64,000 nt of DNA, taken from positions 7,006,001-7,070,000 of the forward strand of contig NZ_CP031194.1 in the NCBI RefSeq assembly GCF_003344965.1, read 5' to 3'. The translations under genes and the position numbers were made by a program. A model generated the notes under the pieces. It worked only from the letters and a program-made list of their open reading frames with translations. It was not told the origin of the DNA and ran no database searches. This DNA is from Streptomyces paludis (GTDB lineage Bacteria; Actinomycetota; Actinomycetes; Streptomycetales; Streptomycetaceae). How positions within the stretch are numbered: the stretch's first letter is position 1; each line of letters starts with the position of its first letter. Below are positions 1 to 8,753 of the stretch, piece by piece.

Positions 1-612
1 CGGCGCCAGATCGGCCACCGTCGCGTCCCCGCCGTACTCGTCGACGCCGAGCCAGAGATCGAGGCGCTCCAGCGCCGGGAGGTCGCTGGCCGCGACGGCC
101 CGCACCACCTCGGCGCGCAGCCCCCCGGACTCGACCGTGAGCGAGCGCAGCCGCTCGTGCCGGACGGCGGGCAGGACCAGCTGCTGACTGCCCCGGACAC
201 CGAACTCCAGCAGCTCGGGGAAGGCTTCGAGCAGCGGGGCGACCGGCCCCTGGATGATCCAGGAGATCTCGCACTCCTCCCCGACGATGTCCCCGACGAA
301 CAGGGCGCGCAGCTCCGGCAGCCGGTCCCGGGCGGCGATGATCGCGTGGATCGCCGCCTCCGGGCCCGACTCGTAGGCATCGGGCCAGGCGCCGACGATC
401 AGCGCCCGCACCCGCGTGCTGTCGACGGCGCCGAGGAAGCGGGCGAACGCCTCCTCCCACGTCTCCTTCGCGTCATACGCGCCGACCGTGATGCGCCAGG
501 CCACCGAGGCGGCGTCCGGCAGCTCCGGCGCCGCCTCCGCGGTGGCGCCGGCGTCGGGGAACACGTACACGGGCAGGCCGTGCAACTCCTGAAGGTGGGC
601 GGAGATGGTCAT
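1..612 (-). CDS. STM4015 family (leucine-rich-repeat-like) protein, truncated by window edge
   Basis: Reading leftward from an ATG at 612 there is an open frame of 204 codons that runs off the window, so the C-terminus is missing. The start reads MTISAHLQELHGLPVYVFPD. The text that follows (for example RALIVGAWPDAYES, GEECEISWI and LPALERLDLWLGVDEYGG) matches what I recall of the STM4015 family, soluble leucine-rich-repeat-like proteins common in Streptomyces whose biochemical role is not established. The leucine-spaced segments near the left edge fit an LRR fold. I see no signal peptide or membrane segment. Recognition is good; function is unknown. Confidence 0.8.
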   Translation of the reverse strand, partial: MTISAHLQELHGLPVYVFPDAGATAEAAPELPDAASVAWRITVGAYDAKETWEEAFARFLGAVDSTRVRALIVGAWPDAYESGPEAAIHAIIAARDRLPELRALFVGDIVGEECEISWIIQGPVAPLLEAFPELLEFGVRGSQQLVLPAVRHERLRSLTVESGGLRAEVVRAVAASDLPALERLDLWLGVDEYGGDATVADLAP

Positions 613-714
613 GGCGGAATGCTCCAGACGCCGTGAGAGAGGAACGACTGATGGGGCAGTTCTACCAAGAGCCACTGACAACGCCCGTCCGTCGCCCCGA
701 CCCGCACGGATCGT

Positions 715-1641
715 TCAGACGCTGTCCACCAGCAGGTCGTCGGGCCCGATCAGCGCCGCGCTGCCCTCCCCCGTACAGGCGTGGGCGCCCGCCAGCGCGC
801 CCAGCCGGGCGCACTCCTCCAGCTTCCGGCCGGCCAGCCTGCCGTGCAGGAAGCCGCAGACATACGCGTCCCCCGCGCCGTTGGAGTCCACCACCGGACC
901 GGGCGGCGGGGTGGCCGGCACCGGGCGCGGGGACCGGCCGCCCTCCCGGGTCATCAGATACGAGCCGCCCGCGCCGGCCGTCGCTATCACCGCCTCGGCC
1001 CGGCCCTCGCGCAGGATCTCCCGCATCACCGAGGCGATCCGCTCCTTGGCGCCGGCCGCGCTGAGGAACACCAGATCGGCGCGGAAGGCGAAATCCCGGT
1101 GGTAGTCGGTCAGCCCGTCCCAGTCGTGCAGGTCCGTGGAGACCGGCACCCCCAGCGCCTCGATGTCGTCGAAGAGATGGCGGGCGAAGTTGGTGAGGGA
1201 GAGATGGACATGCCGGGTGCGGCGCAGATGCGGCAGATAGAACGCGCGCGGCATCCGCAGGTCCTCCGGGTCCCGGGCGTCGTGGAAGGACATCCGGCGG
1301 CCCGTCCGGTCGACGAGATTGACGGCGCGCCGGGTGCCGGTGGGGGAGATCAGCGCCTCGAAGTCCACACCGCCCGCCGTGAGCCGTTCACGGACCTGCT
1401 CCCCTCTCCAGTCGTCGCCCATGTAGTCGAGGAACTTCACATCCAGGCCCAGGGCCCGGCAGCCGATCGCCACATTGCCTCCGGTGTGCCCGGGCCACTC
1501 CCGGATCGGCCCCACGGAGACCGAGTCGGCGAGCGGGACGGGCAGTGAGTCGACCCTGACCACGGTGTCCACCCCGCTGCCACCGACCACCAGTACATCG
1601 TGCGGCGGCTGATCGGCCTGAACGGTCCGCTGCTGAGTCAC
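715..1641 (-). CDS. PfkB-family carbohydrate kinase
   Basis: This 308-aa protein belongs to the ribokinase/PfkB sugar kinases, which phosphorylate a sugar or nucleoside hydroxyl with ATP in the cytoplasm. The N-terminal signature GGNVAIGCRALG and the C-terminal DSNGAGDAYVCGF (PfkB signature 2, with the catalytic Asp and the GAGD anion hole) are both present. The frame is open further upstream, but a GTG at 1641 preceded by GAGAGGGAG gives the usual family N-terminus (DVLVVGGSGVDTVVRVD), so I chose it. Substrate cannot be read from the sequence. It is divergent from the neighbouring hydrolase gene across a 223-base gap. Confidence 0.85.
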   Translation of the reverse strand: MTQQRTVQADQPPHDVLVVGGSGVDTVVRVDSLPVPLADSVSVGPIREWPGHTGGNVAIGCRALGLDVKFLDYMGDDWRGEQVRERLTAGGVDFEALISPTGTRRAVNLVDRTGRRMSFHDARDPEDLRMPRAFYLPHLRRTRHVHLSLTNFARHLFDDIEALGVPVSTDLHDWDGLTDYHRDFAFRADLVFLSAAGAKERIASVMREILREGRAEAVIATAGAGGSYLMTREGGRSPRPVPATPPPGPVVDSNGAGDAYVCGFLHGRLAGRKLEECARLGALAGAHACTGEGSAALIGPDDLLVDSV

Positions 1642-1829
1642 GGTCTCCCTCTCCGGTGCCTGGTTGTCCGACCGCCCCAGTATGGCCGCCGCCCCGGACG
1701 GCCAGACGATTTCGGGGGCGTATCCGGGAATCCTCGGGGCACGGACAACGTTGGACCGGCGTACGCGGCCGCGGGTCGTCTTCCGATCGGATGTGATCGA
1801 CTCGACCCGCGCTGTGGTACGTACCCGGC

Positions 1830-1835
1830 CATAAT
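1830..1835 (+). promoter_or_regulatory. Candidate -10 element (CATAAT) for the MBL-fold gene
   Basis: CATAAT lies 30 bases before the GTG start at 1865, inside the divergent gap between the PfkB and hydrolase genes, and is followed by AGGAGG at 1855-1860, a strong ribosome binding site. No convincing -35 is visible 17-18 bases upstream, so this is a weak call. Confidence 0.35.
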
Positions 1836-1864
1836 GGGACGACACCGAACCTCCAGGAGGTGCT

Positions 1865-3067
1865 GTGACAGGCGCTGGTTCCCCCCTTCCACTCCGCTCC
1901 CGGCTGCGCTCGCTGCGCCCCGCGGCCTTCGGGGCCGACTCGGCGGGGAAGAGGCTGGAGCGCATCCACGCCTCGCCCAACTTCGCCGACGGGGTGTTCC
2001 AGAACCCGGTGGGTTCCCGGACCAGACCGTCCGGTGCCTCCGGCCTGGAGCTGGCGAAGGTCTACTTCAGCAAGGACGCGCGGGAGCGCCGCGCGCCGTC
2101 CGGCACCATCCCCGTCCACCCCACCACCCTCGCGGACCTCGCCGCGCCGCCGGCCTCGGGCCTGCGGCTCACCTGGATGGGGCATTCCACCGTGCTCGCC
2201 GAGATCGACGGGCGGCGGGTGCTCTTCGACCCGGTCTGGGGCGACCGCTGTTCGCCGTTCGCCTTCGCGGGACCGAAGCGGCTGCACCCCGTGCCCGTAC
2301 CGCTCGCCTCGCTCGGTCCGGTCGATGTCGTCGTGATCTCCCACGATCACTACGACCATCTGGACCTGCCCACCATCAAGGCCCTGGTCGCCACCGACAC
2401 CCTCTTCGCCGTGCCGCTCGGCGTGGGCGCCCATCTGGAGAGCTGGGGCGTGCACCCGTCCCGGCTGCGCGAGCTGGACTGGAACGAGTCCACCGAGGTG
2501 GCCGGCATCCGTCTCACCGCCACCCCCGCCCGGCACTTCTGCGGGCGCGGACTGCGCAACCAGCAGCACACCCTCTGGGCGTCCTGGGCGGTGGCCGGGC
2601 CCGAGCACCGGATCTACCACAGCGGTGACACCGGCTACTTCCCCGGCTTCCTGGACATCGGCGCCGAGCACGGCCCGTTCGACGCCACCATGATCCAGAT
2701 CGGCGCGTACAGCGAGTACTGGCCCGACATCCACATGACCCCGGCCGAGGGCATGCGCGCCCACCTCGACCTCCAGGGCGGCCACCCCTCCGGCGTCATG
2801 ATCCCCATCCACTGGGGCACCTTCAATCTCGCCCCGCACGCGTGGGCGGAGCCGGGGGAGTGGACGCGGTACGAGGGGGAGGAGGCCGGTCAGACGGCGG
2901 CGTTCCCGCGGCCGGGGGAGCCGTTCGAGCCTGCGGGGAAGGTGCCGGTGGAGGCGTGGTGGCGGGCGGTGTCCGGTCCGATCGCCCGTCCTTGGCGCCG
3001 TCCCCGGCCCGCTGAGGTCGTCGCCGAGTCGCGCAGTGAGGATCTCGACCTCGCGGGTGAGCGCTGA
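1865..3067 (+). CDS. MBL-fold metallo-hydrolase (UlaG/NAPE-PLD-like)
   Basis: This 400-aa protein has the metallo-beta-lactamase fold of the UlaG/NAPE-PLD type. It has the metal-binding motif SHDHYDHLD, followed by further ligands in YHSGDTGYF and near the C-terminus MIPIHWGTF. Members hydrolyse lactones or phosphodiesters of various substrates; the substrate here is not identifiable. The GTG start at 1865 sits behind an AGGAGG at 1855-1860. The C-terminal 40 residues (RPWRRPRPAEVV...) are Arg/Pro-rich and probably disordered. It is convergent with the acyltransferase gene (25 bases apart) and is probably not part of the pigment cluster. Confidence 0.85.
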   Translation: MTGAGSPLPLRSRLRSLRPAAFGADSAGKRLERIHASPNFADGVFQNPVGSRTRPSGASGLELAKVYFSKDARERRAPSGTIPVHPTTLADLAAPPASGLRLTWMGHSTVLAEIDGRRVLFDPVWGDRCSPFAFAGPKRLHPVPVPLASLGPVDVVVISHDHYDHLDLPTIKALVATDTLFAVPLGVGAHLESWGVHPSRLRELDWNESTEVAGIRLTATPARHFCGRGLRNQQHTLWASWAVAGPEHRIYHSGDTGYFPGFLDIGAEHGPFDATMIQIGAYSEYWPDIHMTPAEGMRAHLDLQGGHPSGVMIPIHWGTFNLAPHAWAEPGEWTRYEGEEAGQTAAFPRPGEPFEPAGKVPVEAWWRAVSGPIARPWRRPRPAEVVAESRSEDLDLAGER

Positions 3068-3091
3068 CATCGATCAGGGACGGGTGCGGAG

Positions 3092-4009
3092 CTACCCGAA
3101 CACCGAGCGGCGCTCGCGGACCATCTCGTCGAGCATGTCCTGGACGGTGTCCCGAACCTCGTCGGAGAGCTTGTGGACGAACATCGGGTCGTCCAGCGCG
3201 TCCCGCGTGTAGTGGTCGGTCGGCAGGGGCGTACCGAAGCGGATCGTCCACTTCGTCGGCAACGGGATGGCGCCGAGCGGCCCGAGCAGGGGAAACGTGG
3301 GGGTGATCGGAAAGTACGGCAGGCCGAGGCTTCTGGCCACGGGACGGGCGTCCGCGACCATCGGGTAGATCTCCTCCGCGCCCATGACCGCGCAGGGCAC
3401 GATCGGTCTCCCCGTGCGCAGCGCGGCGGCCGCGAAGCCGCCCCGGCCGAAGCGGCGCAGCCGGTACCGCTCGGAGAAGGGCTTGCCCAGGCCCTTGTAG
3501 CCCTCCGGCATCACGCCGACCAGCTCACCGCGCTCCAGCAGCTTCAGCGCGTTGTCCATACGGGCCTGGGTGTGCCCCGCCCGGCGGGCCAGCGTGCGCA
3601 GCACGGGCAGGTCGAACACCAGGTCCGCGGCCAGCAGGCGCAGCGCGCGGTGGGCCGGATGATGGTCGCGCAACGCGACCTGGAGCATCAGCGCGTCCAG
3701 CGGGAGCGTGCCCGAGTGGTTGGCCACCACCAGGGCACCGCCCTCGCCCGGCACGTTCGCCAGTCCCTCCACCGTCACCCGGAAGTATTTCTTGTACAGG
3801 GGGCGGAAGGGAGCGAGGATCATCTCGTCGGTCAGCTCGGGGTCGAAGCCGAAGTCGTCGACGCTCTGCTCGTCCGTGAGGCACCGGTCGAGGAGGTCGC
3901 GGCTCCGCGCGATGGTCAGCAGAGCCTGGGCGATCACTTCCGTGCACAACTCGCCGGGGCTCACCCGCTCCTGTGCCGCCCGGGACCGTTCGTCGCCCGC
4001 CTCGACCAT
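3092..4009 (-). CDS. PlsC-type lysophospholipid acyltransferase family protein
   Basis: This 305-aa acyltransferase of the 1-acyl-glycerol-3-phosphate acyltransferase superfamily shows a membrane-phospholipid-type acyl acceptor region. It has the catalytic block NHSGTLPLD (about residue 95), the downstream PEGYKGLGKPF motif and IVPCAVMGAEEIYP. The spacing between His and Asp is two residues longer than the textbook HX4D, as in the actinobacterial branch I recall. The frame continues upstream to 4222 but would overlap redF; ATG 4009, after GAGGAAGCGAAG, starts 65 bases beyond the redF stop on the same strand. It therefore sits at the distal end of the leftward red operon, in the position where S. 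coelicolor has redE, but I cannot confirm equivalence. A role in pigment chemistry, export or membrane remodelling is unproven. Confidence 0.75.
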   Translation of the reverse strand: MVEAGDERSRAAQERVSPGELCTEVIAQALLTIARSRDLLDRCLTDEQSVDDFGFDPELTDEMILAPFRPLYKKYFRVTVEGLANVPGEGGALVVANHSGTLPLDALMLQVALRDHHPAHRALRLLAADLVFDLPVLRTLARRAGHTQARMDNALKLLERGELVGVMPEGYKGLGKPFSERYRLRRFGRGGFAAAALRTGRPIVPCAVMGAEEIYPMVADARPVARSLGLPYFPITPTFPLLGPLGAIPLPTKWTIRFGTPLPTDHYTRDALDDPMFVHKLSDEVRDTVQDMLDEMVRERRSVFG

Positions 4010-4074
4010 GCGCTCTTCGCTTCCTCTCGTGCCGTCCGCGCGGTGTTCTGCCAGTGCGGTGGGTCCGGTCCCGT

Positions 4075-4728
4075 TCAGTAGACGAAGGGGACCAGCTTGG
4101 CGGTGTTCTTCTCGTACTCGTCGAACGCCGATCCGTACCGCTCGGCCAGGTACTTGTCGAGCATGGGGATATTCATGAACGAGAACATGAACGCCATGAT
4201 CACCGGGATGAGCAGGGCCCATGGGCTGCCCGTCACCAGGGCGAATCCGGTGAAGAGCACGACGTCACCGAAGTAGTTGATGTGCATGGAGTACTTGAAG
4301 AGGCCCTGGGTGTAGAGCTTGCCCCGGTGTTCCGGTACGCGCTTCCACAGCTTGCGCTGGTACTCCGAACCCGTGTTGAGATACGAACCCACGAGGTAGA
4401 GCACCACTCCGAGCCAGGTGAGCGCGCCCACCGAAGCGGTGTTGATGCCCCCCAGATACGCCATCGTGCTGTGGATGACCACGACCCAGACGCCCACGGT
4501 CGCGGCCTCGGACCACTCCATGCTCCTCTTCAGCATGACGAACGTCGTGGCGACGAAACGCAGCAGGTAGATCACCGAAAGGGCGAACAGCAAGCCCCGG
4601 CGCAGCAGTTCGGCGTGGTCCAGGCCGGTGCCCCCGAAGAGGAACCACCCCGCGGCCGCCACGGCCAGCGTGTTGCACGTGGTCACCAGGATCTTGGCGC
4701 CGGTCGAGGAGTCGTACCCGCCGTACAT
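4075..4728 (-). CDS. redF: RedF-like integral membrane protein (DUF1295 / 5-alpha-reductase fold)
   Basis: This 217-aa polytopic membrane protein has about five hydrophobic segments. The C-terminal block (KYSMHINYFGDVVLFTGFAL, then AERYGSAFDEYEKNTAKLVP) is typical of the DUF1295/isoprenylcysteine carboxyl methyltransferase-like superfamily. By position, directly after the Rieske gene redG, it corresponds to S. coelicolor RedF and Serratia PigN. PigN is reported to assist O-methylation of the bipyrrole with the methyltransferase PigF (RedI here). It is the last clear red gene of the leftward block, 40 bases after redG. The start at 4728 has only a modest GAAAG directly before it. Confidence 0.8.
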   Translation of the reverse strand: MYGGYDSSTGAKILVTTCNTLAVAAAGWFLFGGTGLDHAELLRRGLLFALSVIYLLRFVATTFVMLKRSMEWSEAATVGVWVVVIHSTMAYLGGINTASVGALTWLGVVLYLVGSYLNTGSEYQRKLWKRVPEHRGKLYTQGLFKYSMHINYFGDVVLFTGFALVTGSPWALLIPVIMAFMFSFMNIPMLDKYLAERYGSAFDEYEKNTAKLVPFVY

Positions 4729-4768
4729 CTTTCACGCTCACTTTCCGGACTCGGTTGTGTGGGGCGTT

Positions 4769-5947
4769 TCAGGAACGGGCCTTCGTCAGACCGTCCTCCC
4801 GTTCGGTCGACCGGGTCCGATTCCGGCGGGTGCCGTGTTTGTCGTTGACCGCGGGCGGTGTCCCGGCGGCCGGTGGGACGGGCGTCTCCGGGCGGGCTGC
4901 CTCCGCCGCGGCCGCCGCCCTGGCCTCCGCCTCCGCCTTCAGCCTGTCCCGCATCTGTAGGAACTTGGCGTTCATCTCGTCGACGGCGATGAACTTGTTC
5001 ACGCCGCGCTCGCTGACCTTGGGCTCCTGACGGAGCATGATGCCCACGTCCTGCGGGTCCTGAACGAGTTTCTCCATGAGGAGCGAGGCACGCAGGACCC
5101 AGGGCCTGAGCGGCTTGACGGGCACCATGGTCCGCAGCTGCGGATACTCGTACAGGCGCATGATCGCCAGCGTGTTCTCCTCGTCGATCGGAGTGAGCCA
5201 TGTCGTGATCTCCAGCAGACCGGTCTTGACATGGGTCAGGCCCGGCGCCTGGTAGATGAGGTTGAAGTGCGCGCTGTTGGCGGGATTCGCCTCCTCGCAC
5301 TGGTCGAAGGAGGAACGGATCGTGGTGCCGTCGACCTCGACCTCATGGTTGACGATCTTGTTCGCGGCGAGATAGCGCTCCCGGCCGTCCATCCACAGAT
5401 TGCGCGCGGTGCCGTACATGAAGGTGTAGTCGATGTTGTTCGTCCAGTGATCCCGGTGCACGAACGTCACGTGGTAGAACTCGAGAAGGCTCTCGATGTA
5501 CCGGGTGTAGTGGACCGGCCGGGTCCAGGAGATCGTCTCGTGGGGCCGCGGGTTGCCCACGAGTTCGTGGGGCAGCTCGATCTCCGGGAGCTGTGCGCGC
5601 GCCTCGCCCCACCAGAGCCACACCAGCCCGTGCCGCTCACGCACCGGGTAGGTCTTCAGCTGGAGCGACTGGGGGATCCTGGCGTTCGCGCCGAGGGCGG
5701 GGACCACCTTGCAGGTGCCCTCCGCGTCGTAACGGAAGCCGTGGTACGGGCACTCGACCGTGTTGCCCTTGAGCCGGCCCTCGGCGATGTTGGCGCCCTT
5801 GTGCGGGCATCGCGCGCTCTGGCAGACGAGGGTGCCGCCGAGGTCGCGCCAGAGCACCAGCTCCTCGCCCATGCGCCGTACACCGGTGGGCCTGTCGCGT
5901 TTGATGTCGTCGGTCCGGAGGATCGGGTACCACTGGTCGGGGATCAT
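4769..5947 (-). CDS. redG: RedG-like Rieske oxygenase (oxidative cyclisation of prodiginine)
   Basis: This 392-aa protein has an N-terminal Rieske [2Fe-2S] domain with C47-x-H49 and C66-x-x-H69 (CPHKGANI / CPYHGF). A mononuclear iron site follows, with H159 and H164 in EFYHVTFVHRDHW. RedG of S. coelicolor converts undecylprodigiosin to streptorubin B by C-C bond formation between the alkyl chain and a pyrrole, and McpG makes metacycloprodigiosin. Location in the cytoplasm or at the inner membrane face is inferred. The C-terminus carries an Ala-rich helix and a Pro-rich tail. It lies between redH (72 bases) and redF (40 bases). Its presence suggests a carbocyclic prodiginine is made, but which ring closes cannot be read from the sequence. 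Confidence 0.9.
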   Translation of the reverse strand: MIPDQWYPILRTDDIKRDRPTGVRRMGEELVLWRDLGGTLVCQSARCPHKGANIAEGRLKGNTVECPYHGFRYDAEGTCKVVPALGANARIPQSLQLKTYPVRERHGLVWLWWGEARAQLPEIELPHELVGNPRPHETISWTRPVHYTRYIESLLEFYHVTFVHRDHWTNNIDYTFMYGTARNLWMDGRERYLAANKIVNHEVEVDGTTIRSSFDQCEEANPANSAHFNLIYQAPGLTHVKTGLLEITTWLTPIDEENTLAIMRLYEYPQLRTMVPVKPLRPWVLRASLLMEKLVQDPQDVGIMLRQEPKVSERGVNKFIAVDEMNAKFLQMRDRLKAEAEARAAAAAEAARPETPVPPAAGTPPAVNDKHGTRRNRTRSTEREDGLTKARS

Positions 5948-6019
5948 CTCGCTGCCTTCCTCGGGTGAACCGCTCCACGGGGGCGCGGCGCGGTTCGCTG
6001 ACGGACGGGGGCCACGCGC

Positions 6020-8734
6020 TCAGCCTTCGACGACCTCCACGACACCGGTGTCGCCGTCGACGACGACCATGTCGCCCGTGTTGATGCGCTGCGTGGCGTG
6101 CTTGGTGTTGACCACGGACGGCACGTTGAACTCCCGCGACACGATCGAGCTGTGGGAGAGCATCGAACCGATGTCGGTGACCACCGCGCCGGCGATGGCG
6201 AAGAGCGGTGTCCAGGACGCGTCGGTGTAGCGGGTGACCAGTACCTCGCCGGGCTGGAACTCGTCGGCCTGCCAGACCAGGTCCTCCACGATGCGCGCGC
6301 GGCCGACGATCCGCCCCGGGCTGGAACCCAGCCCTTCGAGACGCGTTCCGTCGGCCGCCGGCCGCACCGCCAGGGTGATGTCGTGCTCGCCGACGAACGT
6401 GAGCGGCGGTTCGGGCAGCCGGTTGTGGTACTCGTGCAGCCGCCGCCGTTCGTCCAGCTCGGCGCGGGAGAACGCCTCGCGTTCCGTGGCGCCGCCGGCC
6501 AGATAGGACCGTACGTCCTCGAACTCCAGGAAGGCGACCTCGTCCAGCGAGTGCAGGACTCCTTCCGCGACAAGCCGCCGGCCCACCTCGTACACGACGT
6601 TCCTGACCAGCCAGATCGAGGTGATCATCGACATACGGGTGGTCTCGCGAAGCTCGCTGCACAGGCTGTACATCGAGATGACGGTCTCCAGGACCTTCCG
6701 CTGGTGCGGCGGCAGCTTCTCCAGCACCGCCCGGCCGTCGCCCTCCGCGCGGGCACGGCTGCGTCCCATGATGTCGTCGACGGAGATTCCGTCGGCGGCG
6801 TAGCGGCGGATCATCTGGAAGATGTACGACGGGTCGTCGATCCAGCGCGGATGGGTGAGTTCCATCTCCTGGCGTCCCCGGGTGCCGTTGGCCCGCAGGA
6901 ACGGCTCCACCTGCGCGTCCCAGAAGGCCCGGCCCTCGGGATCGCGGCGCAGCCGCTCCTCGATCTCGTCGAGAGGCGACTCGTTGATGATCTCCAGCAC
7001 ACGGGGCCTGGCCTTGGCGGCCCGGGCCACACCCCAGACCTCCTGCGCCGACGCGACGGTCCGCAGACTCGACATGTCGGTCTTGATACGGTTCTGCAGA
7101 TTCTCGCCGTCGGCACCGAGCCACTTGGCGCACAGCTCCGTGAGAACGCCGTAGAACCCGAACGCGTTGATGTAGTACGGCATGTAGCCGACGTGCGCGT
7201 CATGGAAGAAGCCGAGGTAGCGGCCCAGCTCGGCGTCGAGTTCCCGACGGCTCATCCGCGTCAGGTCCAGCCGCCGGGCGCGGTCGAACTCGTAGAGCCG
7301 CGAGCCGGCCATCTCCCCGGCGCGGTGCTTCATGCTCACCATCTCGGTGGCCGTGGCCCGCACCCAGTGCACCGTGGAGAGCAGGTCCTCCATACCCCCG
7401 GGGAAGGTGCCGAAGGGGTTCCGGTACGCGGCGAGGTCGACCTCCTCGCTGACGAAGCGCTTGGTGAAGTGGCGCTGGTCGCGGGTGGGCAGACACTGCC
7501 CGAGCAGATAGGCCGTGTAGGAGATGTTCAGGTACACATGGCCCTGGAAGAAGCCCATCTGAAGGCCGACATCACCGGTGTCCCGCACCCCGAGCGCGGC
7601 GGCGCAGTCTCCGTGCACATTCCGCTGGTAGTACTGCGCGAAGCTCAGACCGAGGGGTGACATCAGTCCGACGAAGATCTCCCCGATGTCCATCCGCGAC
7701 CAGAGCGTGCCATGCCGCACGGCGTCGCTCTGCCGGGTGAGGTACGGGCTGCGCTCCCCGTCCGTCGCCGCGGGGTCCGGGGGACGCGTGGTGACCGGCC
7801 TGGCCTGAAGGAGATGGAGCGTTCCGTCGCGCATGGCCCACTCGATGTCCTGCTCCGTGCCGTAGTGCTCGCGGACTTCGACCGCGAGCCCGGCGAGCAC
7901 ACCGAGCTGCTCCCGGGTCAGGCAGGGCGCGTCGCGGTCGGCGGCGTCCACCTTGGTCATACCGATCCGGCCGGGTGCGAGGGGCGCGCACTTGGTCACC
8001 TTGTACCGCACATGTTCCTCGATCACCTCCAGCGTGCGGTCGTCGACGACGAAGAAGTCGCTGGACACCCGCCCGGAGACCAGCCCCTCGCCGAGACCGC
8101 AACAAGCCTCCACGACAAGGCGGTTGGGCCGTGCGCCGACCGGGTCGACGGTGAACAGCACACCGCTGACATCGGCCTGGATCATCTCCTGCACCACCAC
8201 GGCGATGGAGCCGGCGGGGCCCGTCCCGTCGCGGTAGGCGGCCGCACGGTCGGACCACAGGGAGGCCCAGCACACCTTCACCGCGGCGAGCAGGTCCTGA
8301 TCGCCCGAGACGTCCAGGACGGTGTCGTGCTGTCCTGCGAAGGACTGGGCGGCGGAGTCCTCCCGGCAGGCCGACGAACGGACCGCGACCCTCGGCCGGC
8401 CCAGGTCCGCGTAGGCGGCGAGGATCGTACGGGCGAGGGGCTCGGGCAGCTCCCCGGCGGTGATCAGCTCACGGATGGTCCCGGGGTCCGCGTCGCGCGC
8501 TTCGGCGGCCCGGATCTCCGCGCCGAGGCCCGTCTCGCGCAGGAACAGGTCGAACAGTCCGGTGGTGAGGCAGAACGCGGGCGGGACGGGCAGTCCCGCC
8601 TCGATCAGCTCGCTCAGCCGGGCTGCCTTGCCGCCCAGCGTTCCGGTGCCGGTGCCGGATGTGCGGCCGAGCACGACGACGAGTGAGGAGGGAGAGCCGG
8701 CGGGGGCCGGAGTGTGTGCCGTTCGTGTGTCCAT
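6020..8734 (-). CDS. redH: RedH-like prodiginine-condensing enzyme (PEP-synthase/rifampicin phosphotransferase architecture)
   Basis: This 904-aa enzyme is homologous to RedH/PigC, which joins 4-methoxy-bipyrrole-carbaldehyde to the alkylpyrrole using ATP. The N-terminal ATP-grasp/PPDK-like domain begins GGKAARLSELIEAGLPVPPAF. A large central domain holds the substrate site, and the C-terminal swivelling phosphohistidine domain reads TDIGSMLSHSSIVSREFNVP with the His near residue 861. Rifampicin phosphotransferases share this layout, but the red context decides the call. The ATG at 8734 follows GGGAGAA; the frame is open far upstream but would overlap redI. The gap to redI is 19 bases, so translation is probably coupled. 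Confidence 0.92.
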   Translation of the reverse strand: MDTRTAHTPAPAGSPSSLVVVLGRTSGTGTGTLGGKAARLSELIEAGLPVPPAFCLTTGLFDLFLRETGLGAEIRAAEARDADPGTIRELITAGELPEPLARTILAAYADLGRPRVAVRSSACREDSAAQSFAGQHDTVLDVSGDQDLLAAVKVCWASLWSDRAAAYRDGTGPAGSIAVVVQEMIQADVSGVLFTVDPVGARPNRLVVEACCGLGEGLVSGRVSSDFFVVDDRTLEVIEEHVRYKVTKCAPLAPGRIGMTKVDAADRDAPCLTREQLGVLAGLAVEVREHYGTEQDIEWAMRDGTLHLLQARPVTTRPPDPAATDGERSPYLTRQSDAVRHGTLWSRMDIGEIFVGLMSPLGLSFAQYYQRNVHGDCAAALGVRDTGDVGLQMGFFQGHVYLNISYTAYLLGQCLPTRDQRHFTKRFVSEEVDLAAYRNPFGTFPGGMEDLLSTVHWVRATATEMVSMKHRAGEMAGSRLYEFDRARRLDLTRMSRRELDAELGRYLGFFHDAHVGYMPYYINAFGFYGVLTELCAKWLGADGENLQNRIKTDMSSLRTVASAQEVWGVARAAKARPRVLEIINESPLDEIEERLRRDPEGRAFWDAQVEPFLRANGTRGRQEMELTHPRWIDDPSYIFQMIRRYAADGISVDDIMGRSRARAEGDGRAVLEKLPPHQRKVLETVISMYSLCSELRETTRMSMITSIWLVRNVVYEVGRRLVAEGVLHSLDEVAFLEFEDVRSYLAGGATEREAFSRAELDERRRLHEYHNRLPEPPLTFVGEHDITLAVRPAADGTRLEGLGSSPGRIVGRARIVEDLVWQADEFQPGEVLVTRYTDASWTPLFAIAGAVVTDIGSMLSHSSIVSREFNVPSVVNTKHATQRINTGDMVVVDGDTGVVEVVEG

Positions 8735-8753
8735 GATGAGTTCTCCCGGCCCG

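Noticed and set aside
1388..3070. A 560-codon leftward open frame opposite the MBL hydrolase and PfkB genes
   Set aside because: Arg/Pro/Gly-rich composition with no domain; it is the antisense shadow of clear genes, as is usual in high-GC DNA.
6020..8734. Rifampicin phosphotransferase (resistance gene)
   Set aside because: Same architecture, but position between redG and redI fits RedH.
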